Source: Pedobacter suwonensis
GTDB lineage: Bacteria > Bacteroidota > Bacteroidia > Sphingobacteriales > Sphingobacteriaceae
DNA length: 64,000 nucleotides
Direction of reading: 5' to 3'
Assembly (NCBI RefSeq): GCF_900111825.1
Contig: NZ_FOJM01000020.1
Coordinates: 1 to 64,000 of the forward strand
The notes under the pieces were generated by a model. That model was not told the DNA's origin, made no database searches, and worked only from the letters and a program-made list of their open reading frames with translations. The translations under genes and the position numbers were made by a program. Positions 58,002 through 64,000 of this stretch are shown here, in pieces. Numbering within the stretch: position 1 is the first letter of the stretch; each line of letters begins with the position of its first letter.

Positions 58002-59707
58002 TGCTAAACGTTAAAAATTTAAATATCAATTTCTACAACCAGGAAGATAAAAGCTGGTTCAATGCCGTTAAAACCATAAGTTTTAATGTTAAAAAAGGTA
58101 CTGTTTTGGGTATAGTAGGCGAATCGGGCTCCGGCAAATCGGTTACGTCATTTTCCATTATGCGTTTACATGATGAGGGTCTGGCAAAAATCACGGGTGA
58201 TATCGAATTTGAAGACATCAGCCTGCTTAACTTAAATGCTAACGAGATCAGGCAAATCAGGGGGAATCAGATTTCGATGATTTTTCAGGAACCCATGACC
58301 TCACTTAATCCTGTTTTTACTTGCGGCAATCAGGTGGCCGAAGCCATTATCCTGCACCAAAAGGTAGATAAGGCCGAAGCAAAAAAACAGACCATTGCCC
58401 TGTTTAACGAAGTGCAGCTTCCGCGGCCGGAAAAAATATTTGACAGTTATCCACACCAGATCTCAGGCGGACAGAAGCAGCGGGTGATGATTGCCATGGC
58501 TTTGAGCTGCAACCCGAAACTCCTCATTGCCGACGAGCCTACTACTGCCTTGGATGTAACCGTTCAGAAAACGATTTTACAATTGCTCCTTAAGCTCAAA
58601 ACGGAGCGCAACATGGCCATGATCTTTATTTCGCACGATCTAGGTGTAGTAAATGAAATTGCCGACCAAGTGGCCGTGACGTATAAGGGCGAAATTGTGG
58701 AACAGGGACCAGCAAAATCGGTGTTTGAAAATCCGCAACACCCTTATACCAAAGGTTTATTGGCCTGCAGGCCCTCGCCGAATTTACAATTAAAAAAATT
58801 ACCGGTCGTAGCTGATTTTTTAAACAGCGAAACCAGAGACATACCTGCGTATCTGCTGGCTTCAAACCAGTTAACAGCAACAGAAATTGCAACAAGAAGG
58901 CAAACCTTATATCAGCAAAAACCATTGCTGCAAATTAAGGATATCTGCACCTGGTATCCTGTCAGCAATGGTTTATTCGGTAAAATTAACGATTATGTTA
59001 AAGCGGTAGATGGTGTGAATTTTGACGTCTTTCCGGGAGAAACCTTGGGCCTTGTAGGCGAATCGGGTTGCGGGAAAACTACGCTGGGGCGCACTATCCT
59101 CAGACTAATCCAGCCAACTTCGGGTTCCGTTATATTTAACGGAGAAGACATAACACACCTAGGCAAAAATGAATTGCGAAAACTCAGAAAGGATATCCAG
59201 ATTATTTTTCAGGATCCCTACGCGTCGTTAAACCCTAAATTAAGCGTCGGACAATCTATAATGGAACCCTTGCAGGTACACGGGCTTTATCAAAATGATA
59301 CCGAACGCAAACAGAAAGTAATAGAACTTTTAGACAAAGTTGGTTTAAAAGCCGGGCATTTTAACCGCTACCCACACGAGTTTAGCGGAGGCCAGCGGCA
59401 ACGCGTGGTTATTGCCAGGGCTTTGGCATTACAGCCTAAATTTATCATTTGCGATGAATCTGTATCAGCGCTTGACGTATCAGTTCAGGCGCAGGTACTC
59501 AACCTCATCAGGTCCTTACAGGAAGAGTTTGGCCTCACTTACCTTTTCATTTCACATGACCTGGCGGTAATCAAGCATATTTCTGACCGGATTTTAGTGA
59601 TGAATAAAGGTAAAATTGAAGAAGAAGGCTTCCCTGAAGAATTGTTTAATGCCCCTAAGACCGAATATACCCGGAAACTTATCGCCGCTATTCCCGGCCA
59701 GCCATAA
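58001..59707 (+). CDS. Duplicated ABC ATPase of a peptide/nickel-type importer
   Basis: 568 aa with two ABC domains fused in one chain. First Walker A GESGSGKSVTS (residues ~39-49), second GESGCGKTTLG (near 352); signatures ISGGQKQRVMIAMAL and FSGGQRQRVVIARAL; Walker B LLIADEPTTALD and FIICDESVSALD. In domain order and linker (QHPYTKGLLACRP) it matches DppD-DppF fusions such as YejF or GsiA. Membrane and binding subunits are not in the window. Starts at the stop of the Imm32-like gene. Confidence 0.92.
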   Translation: MLNVKNLNINFYNQEDKSWFNAVKTISFNVKKGTVLGIVGESGSGKSVTSFSIMRLHDEGLAKITGDIEFEDISLLNLNANEIRQIRGNQISMIFQEPMTSLNPVFTCGNQVAEAIILHQKVDKAEAKKQTIALFNEVQLPRPEKIFDSYPHQISGGQKQRVMIAMALSCNPKLLIADEPTTALDVTVQKTILQLLLKLKTERNMAMIFISHDLGVVNEIADQVAVTYKGEIVEQGPAKSVFENPQHPYTKGLLACRPSPNLQLKKLPVVADFLNSETRDIPAYLLASNQLTATEIATRRQTLYQQKPLLQIKDICTWYPVSNGLFGKINDYVKAVDGVNFDVFPGETLGLVGESGCGKTTLGRTILRLIQPTSGSVIFNGEDITHLGKNELRKLRKDIQIIFQDPYASLNPKLSVGQSIMEPLQVHGLYQNDTERKQKVIELLDKVGLKAGHFNRYPHEFSGGQRQRVVIARALALQPKFIICDESVSALDVSVQAQVLNLIRSLQEEFGLTYLFISHDLAVIKHISDRILVMNKGKIEEEGFPEELFNAPKTEYTRKLIAAIPGQP

Positions 59708-59710
59708 ATT

Positions 59711-60745
59711 ATGCAAAGATTTTTTTCTATTACTGTTATACTGCTGCTTTACATAGCAACCTACGCGCAAAAAGTAGAAATAATACAATCAGGCCCTATT
59801 TTTAAGCAGGTGCCTTTCGAAGCCTGCCATGCTTCAACACTGGTTGATCTGGGAAACGGAAAAATTATGGCTGCCTGGTTTGGAGGCAAACATGAAGGAA
59901 GCAAAGACGTGGTTATTTGGTCGGCAGTAAAAGACGGCACCGAATGGAGCCAGCCTATTGAAATTGCCAACGGGATACAAAACGATTCCAGCCGTTTTGC
60001 CTGCTGGAATCCGGTTCTTTTTAAAGCAAAAAACGGCATCTTATTTTTACATTACAAAGTAGGCTTAAATCCCCGTACCTGGTGGGCCGAATATAAAACA
60101 TCTGCCAACAATGGTAAAAGCTGGTCTGAAGCTAAAAAATTACCGGAAAATTTCCTGGGACCTATCAAAAACAAACCCATCCAACTGGCAAACGGAACCA
60201 TCCTCTATCCGTCAAGCACCGAAAGTCAGGATGAAAAAACGTGGCATATCCATATCGAAAAAACAGATGCAAATGGCAAAAACTGGAAAAAAATTCAGAT
60301 CAACTGCGATACCTTTGGCGTTATCCAGCCCTCCATTATTACATACCCCAATGGAAAACTACAATTACTGTGCAGGAGTCGCCAAAATGTGATTGTAGAA
60401 AGCTGGTCTGCAGATCATGGGGAAACCTGGTCAAAACTAAAACCTACCCAACTGCCTAACCCAAATTCGGGCAGCGATGCGGTAACTTTGAAAGACGGCC
60501 ATCAATTGCTGGTTTATAATCCGTTAACCGCGGGTAAAAACTGGTGGGAAGGCCGCTCAGTATTAAAGCTGGCCATATCAACCGATGGTAAAAACTGGAA
60601 AGATATTTACACCCTCGAAAACCATTTAAAAGGCGAATATAGCTACCCAGCCATTATTCAGGATAAAAATGGAAACATCCATATCAGTTATACAGCTGAG
60701 CGTAAAAACGTTACCTATGTTGAACTTAAATTAACAAAATCATAG
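59711..60745 (+). CDS. Secreted sialidase-family (BNR repeat) beta-propeller protein
   Basis: 344 aa with signal peptide (LLYIATYAQK). The propeller shows Asp-box-like repeats SANNGKSW, SADHGETW and STDGKNW. AWFGGKHEGSKDVVIWSA and FWEGRS-like stretches occur as in exo-sialidases and related rhamnosidases, with conserved LYPSSTESQDEKTWHIHIEK and PNSGSDAVTLKDGHQLLVYN. It probably degrades or binds glycan, but the sugar is uncertain. Starts 3 bases after the ABC gene. Confidence 0.8.
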   Translation: MQRFFSITVILLLYIATYAQKVEIIQSGPIFKQVPFEACHASTLVDLGNGKIMAAWFGGKHEGSKDVVIWSAVKDGTEWSQPIEIANGIQNDSSRFACWNPVLFKAKNGILFLHYKVGLNPRTWWAEYKTSANNGKSWSEAKKLPENFLGPIKNKPIQLANGTILYPSSTESQDEKTWHIHIEKTDANGKNWKKIQINCDTFGVIQPSIITYPNGKLQLLCRSRQNVIVESWSADHGETWSKLKPTQLPNPNSGSDAVTLKDGHQLLVYNPLTAGKNWWEGRSVLKLAISTDGKNWKDIYTLENHLKGEYSYPAIIQDKNGNIHISYTAERKNVTYVELKLTKS

Positions 60746-60755
60746 TTGGAATCTT

Positions 60756-60800
60756 CATCTCACATCTCCAATCTAATATCTCATATCTCGAATCTCAAAC
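60756..60800. repeat. GAGATATGAGAT-type repeat, intergenic copy
   Basis: Reverse complement carries AGATATGAGATATTA (60774-60788) and AGATGTGAGATG (60756-60767), identical to strings inside bioA at 53393-53428. Located between the sialidase-like and RNase R genes, with a similar ...ATCTCGAATCTC continuation. Confidence 0.7.
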
Positions 60801-60877
60801 CCCGTACCTACATTTTACACGGCAAATCCTGCCACTTCCCTATCTTTTCTGTATCTTCGATAAATTCAGTTTAGCGT

Positions 60878-63010
60878 ATGGCAAAGAAAAAATCGGCAAA
60901 TATAAAATTGGTTCTGAATCAATTGGTTAGTGATATTTTTGAAAAAAACAATAATCAGTTGCTCAATTATAAACAGGTTTCGGCCAAATTGAACCTAAAT
61001 GATCAGGAATCAAGAGAAACGATTTTAGAGATATTAAAAGAAGGAAAAAATGACGGCATTTTCCTGGAACCGCAAAAAGGTAAATTTAAACTTAAAGAAC
61101 TGCAGAACTTTATTATTGGCACCGTAGATATGACGGCAGATGGTTCAGCTTATATCGTTCCTGAAGACGAGTTTGAAAAAGATATTTTTGTCGCTCCCCG
61201 CAAGCTTAAAAATGCGCTGCATGGCGATACGGTAAAAGCTTATGTTTTTGCCAAAAAGCGTGGCCGGAAAAATGATGGCGAGGTTGTCGAAATCATTAAA
61301 AGAGCAAAATCAGATTTTACAGGTGTGATTAAAATATCAGATCACTTTGCTTTCGTCGTTGCCGACGATAAAAAAATGATGCATGATATTTTTGTACCAC
61401 TGGCTGATACCCATGGCGCAAAAAGCGGCCAACGGGTATTGGTAACATTATCCGACTGGCCAGAAAGCGCTAAAAATCCGGTAGGTATTGTAAAACATGT
61501 GCTGGGCAACCAAGGTGAAAACAACACCGAAATGAACGCCATTCTGGCTCAATATGGCTTTCCGCTCGAGTTTCCTGCACAGGTAGAAAAAGAAGCCAAT
61601 GCCATTCCGGAAGAAATTTCTGCTGCTGAGATTGCTAAACGCAAAGATTTTAGAAAGGTGTTAACCTTCACTATTGACCCGGCTGACGCAAAGGATTTTG
61701 ATGATGCCATTTCTTACCAGAAACTACCAAATGGAAACCATGAAATCGGGATCCACATTGCCGATGTTTCACATTATGTGCTCCAGGGAACTGAACTTGA
61801 TAAAGAAGCTTACAGCCGCGCGACTTCGGTTTACCTTGTTGATCGTGTAATCCCAATGCTGCCTGAGCGTTTAAGTAACGGCGTATGCTCGCTTCGTCCG
61901 CATGAAGATAAATTATGTTTTGCTGCAGTTTTTGAACTCGATGAGCAGGCAAACATCCAAAACGAATGGTATGGCCGCACCGTAATCCACTCCGATCGCA
62001 GATTTACCTACGAGGAAGCACAGGAAGTAATTGAAAACAAAACCGGCGATTACGCAACCGAAATACAAAAACTGAACGAGCTGGCTTACATCCTGCGCGA
62101 CCGCAAGTTTAAAAATGGTGCCATCAGCTTTGAAAGCACCGAAGTTAAATTTAAACTCGATGAAGCGGGTAAACCTATAGGCGTTTACGTTAAAGAACGC
62201 AAAGATGCCCACAAATTGATCGAAGATTACATGCTTTTGGCCAACCGCAAAGTAGCTGAATTTATTGCCAAAAAAAGTAAGGGTAAGCAAAAATTAACTT
62301 TTGTTTACCGGGTACACGATTCGCCAAATATGGAAACCCTTGAAACTTTTGCCAACTTTGCTTCCCGTTTTGGTTACAGGATCAACACCAAATCTGATAA
62401 GGAAATTGCCAAATCACTCAACCATTTAATGGCCGATGTTGAAGGCAAAAAAGAGCAGAATATTTTAACCTCACTGGCCATCCGTTCTATGGCCAAAGCC
62501 ATTTATACCACAAAAAAAACAAGTCATTATGGTTTGGCTTTTGATTATTATACACATTTTACCTCGCCAATCCGCCGTTATCCTGATGTAATGGCCCACC
62601 GTTTACTGCAAACCTATTTAGATGGGGGCAAATCGGCCGATATGGAATTTTATGAAGTTGCTTCTGTACATTCTTCGGCAATGGAAAAACGTGCGGCTGA
62701 AGCTGAGAGAGCATCAATTAAGTACAAGCAGGCCGAATTTTTAGAAAACAATATCGGTACCGAATACAAGGGTGTTATTTCTGGCGTTACCGAATGGGGC
62801 ATGTATGTAGAAATTGAAGAGAATAAATGCGAAGGTATGATCCGTTTACGTGATATATCTGATGATTTTTATGTGCTGGACGAAAAAAACTATTGTATTG
62901 TCGGCCAAAGAAAAAAGAAAAAATATCAACTGGGTGATGAAGTAATGATCCGTGTAAAAAAAGTTGACCTTTCTAAACGTCAGATCGATTTCACCCTAAT
63001 TCCTGATTAA
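60878..63010 (+). CDS. rnr: Ribonuclease R
   Basis: 3'-5' exoribonuclease able to digest structured RNA. 710 aa in the usual order: N-terminal helical/winged part, cold-shock domains (about 80-220), RNB catalytic domain with TIDPADAKDFDDAISY and its cluster of aspartates near residue 265-275, and a C-terminal S1 domain (YKGVISGVTEWGMYVEIEENKCEGMI). It lacks a long Lys-rich tail. TATCTTCG at 60852-60859 is a plausible -7 box. Followed 29 bases later by the polyprenyl synthase gene. Confidence 0.95.
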   Translation: MAKKKSANIKLVLNQLVSDIFEKNNNQLLNYKQVSAKLNLNDQESRETILEILKEGKNDGIFLEPQKGKFKLKELQNFIIGTVDMTADGSAYIVPEDEFEKDIFVAPRKLKNALHGDTVKAYVFAKKRGRKNDGEVVEIIKRAKSDFTGVIKISDHFAFVVADDKKMMHDIFVPLADTHGAKSGQRVLVTLSDWPESAKNPVGIVKHVLGNQGENNTEMNAILAQYGFPLEFPAQVEKEANAIPEEISAAEIAKRKDFRKVLTFTIDPADAKDFDDAISYQKLPNGNHEIGIHIADVSHYVLQGTELDKEAYSRATSVYLVDRVIPMLPERLSNGVCSLRPHEDKLCFAAVFELDEQANIQNEWYGRTVIHSDRRFTYEEAQEVIENKTGDYATEIQKLNELAYILRDRKFKNGAISFESTEVKFKLDEAGKPIGVYVKERKDAHKLIEDYMLLANRKVAEFIAKKSKGKQKLTFVYRVHDSPNMETLETFANFASRFGYRINTKSDKEIAKSLNHLMADVEGKKEQNILTSLAIRSMAKAIYTTKKTSHYGLAFDYYTHFTSPIRRYPDVMAHRLLQTYLDGGKSADMEFYEVASVHSSAMEKRAAEAERASIKYKQAEFLENNIGTEYKGVISGVTEWGMYVEIEENKCEGMIRLRDISDDFYVLDEKNYCIVGQRKKKKYQLGDEVMIRVKKVDLSKRQIDFTLIPD

Positions 63011-63039
63011 AAAATTAAGACATTTGTGCCTGAAACACA

Positions 63040-64000
63040 ATGTTGAAACAGAACATGCATACGACAGAACAATTACAGCAGATTTTAGATACCGCAATAC
63101 AAAATTTAAATTTACCAGGTTACCCGAAACAACTTTACGATCCAATCAGTTACATTATTAACCTCGGCGGCAAACGCGTAAGGCCCCTGTTGGTACTTAT
63201 GGCTACTGAATTGTTTGGTACAGATGCCAATGAATCTGTACATGCTGCTATGGCCATCGAAATTTTCCATAATTTCACTCTTGTACATGATGATATCATG
63301 GATAATGCACCATTACGCAGAGGCCAGGCAACCGTACACGAAAAGTGGAGCACCAATGTGGCTATCTTAAGCGGTGACGTGATGATGGTAGAAGCCAATA
63401 AAAACCTGGCGAAAGTAAATCCAGTTTTTTTGAAAGATTCGCTTGATACTTTTAATAGTACTGCTCAAGGCGTTTGCGAGGGGCAACAGCTGGATATGGA
63501 ATTTGAAGGACGTGATGATGTAAGTATTGCGGAGTATATCAACATGATCAGACTTAAAACAGCCGTACTTCTGGGAGGCGCACTTAAATTAGGGGCAATA
63601 ATTGCCGGTGCACCGGCAAAAGATGCCAACCTCATTGAACAATTTGGTGAAAACATAGGCATTGCCTTTCAACTGCAGGATGATATTTTAGATGTTTATG
63701 CTGATCCTGAAAAGTTTGGCAAACAGGTTGGTGGCGATATTATTGCCAATAAAAAAACTTTCTTATTGCTAAAAGCTCTTGAACTTGCTGAAGGCGATCA
63801 CAAAGCTACATTGAATACCTGGACCAATGCTAAAGCATTTAATGCACAAGAAAAGGTAGAAACCGTTAGGGCAATTTACGATACCCTGCATATACAGCAA
63901 ATAGCCAAAGAACACATGAACCATTACCGGGATAAAGCCTTGTCCTTTTTTGCACAGATCAATGTGAGTGATGAAAGAAAGGCCAGCCTGTTAACCCTTA
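63040..64000 (+). CDS. Trans-polyprenyl diphosphate synthase (partial, runs off the window)
   Basis: At least 320 codons with no stop before the edge, nearly a full-length IspB/octaprenyl-type enzyme (usually about 325 aa). First DDxxD is HDDIMDNAPLRRG near residue 84, with KRVRPLLVLM ahead of it; second is FQLQDDILD near 214. Builds the side chain of menaquinone. Start may be ATG 63040 or ATG 63055 (MHTTEQLQQ); the latter gives the more typical N-terminus. The 29-base gap from rnr suggests one operon. Confidence 0.93.
   Translation, partial: MLKQNMHTTEQLQQILDTAIQNLNLPGYPKQLYDPISYIINLGGKRVRPLLVLMATELFGTDANESVHAAMAIEIFHNFTLVHDDIMDNAPLRRGQATVHEKWSTNVAILSGDVMMVEANKNLAKVNPVFLKDSLDTFNSTAQGVCEGQQLDMEFEGRDDVSIAEYINMIRLKTAVLLGGALKLGAIIAGAPAKDANLIEQFGENIGIAFQLQDDILDVYADPEKFGKQVGGDIIANKKTFLLLKALELAEGDHKATLNTWTNAKAFNAQEKVETVRAIYDTLHIQQIAKEHMNHYRDKALSFFAQINVSDERKASLLTL

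Noticed and set aside
61913..62290. 125-codon minus-strand frame inside rnr
   Set aside because: Antisense of the RNB domain; Phe-rich shadow.

Overview
The window looks like ordinary chromosome from a member of the Bacteroidota, most likely Sphingobacteriaceae and close to Pedobacter. This placement is an inference from several signs. The DNA is AT-rich, and Shine-Dalgarno sites are mostly lacking. Promoters carry the Bacteroidota form TTTG-N19-TAnnTTTG. Family-level markers include DUF4369-TlpA lipoproteins, tandem DUF3857/transglutaminase proteins, a zinc-less sirtuin and free-methionine sulfoxide reductase. About 62 protein genes are supported. I see no rRNA, tRNA, CRISPR array, insertion sequence, phage or integrase.

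Layout. 0-4.4 kb: a small lipoprotein, a DUF4442 protein, an AlbA_2/winged-helix protein, a MATE exporter and a lipoprotein, with REPIN-like palindromes between them. 4.4-9.9 kb: a leftward block with pseudouridine synthase, HDAC-like deacetylase, bestrophin and kynureninase, then PPOX protein, 3-methyladenine glycosylase and fRMsr. 10-11.8 kb: a CrtA-like monooxygenase and a repeat-rich gene-free island. 11.8-18.1 kb: the vitamin B12 locus, read leftward from a cobalamin riboswitch (BtuB-like receptor, DUF6580 membrane protein, cobalamin-binding protein, sirtuin, PP-loop ATPase). 18.4-26.2 kb: an NtrC-type regulator, ClC channel, pseudouridine synthase, PhoB-type regulator, TlpA-type lipoprotein and gatB. 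26.4-36.5 kb: GNAT-nitrilase fusion, queG, M1 peptidase, exonuclease and two DUF3857 proteins.

36.7-43.2 kb: L,D-transpeptidase, topoisomerase III, UPF1-like helicase and a HipA-kinase/DUF3037 pair. 43.5-47.8 kb: small proteins, a KTSC-Nei pair, then a carotenoid cluster (idi, crtB-like synthase, CarH/LitR-type B12-binding MerR regulator) with a striking inverted repeat at the regulator's start codon. 48-52.5 kb: two orphan response regulators, a beta-barrel protein, a DnaQ/GIY-YIG fusion and a VOC protein. 52.7-56.7 kb: bioA (with repeat intrusions), NUDIX, CDF exporter and an aminotransferase. 57-64 kb: a rightward series of PolB-type exonuclease, Imm32-like protein, duplicated-ATPase ABC protein, sialidase-fold protein, RNase R and a polyprenyl synthase running off the end.

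How the parts connect. The riboswitch-controlled B12 uptake locus and the CarH-type regulator lie 30 kb apart. If the regulator is a genuine adenosylcobalamin photoreceptor, the first supplies the cofactor of the second, which would control isoprenoid and carotenoid genes. The idi, crtB-like, crtA-like and terminal polyprenyl synthase genes all draw on isoprenoid metabolism. Several DNA-repair and nucleic-acid enzymes are scattered through the window (MPG, Nei-like, three DEDD exonucleases, topB, helicase, RNase R).

No dramatic new defence system is visible. The strongest leads are: a candidate ~53-nt small RNA antisense to the 3' end of idi; the CarH operator; REPIN-like bipartite hairpins with covarying stems; dispersed repeat DNA built into the bioA coding sequence plus a duplicated bioA tail; and the HipA-DUF3037 kinase pair.
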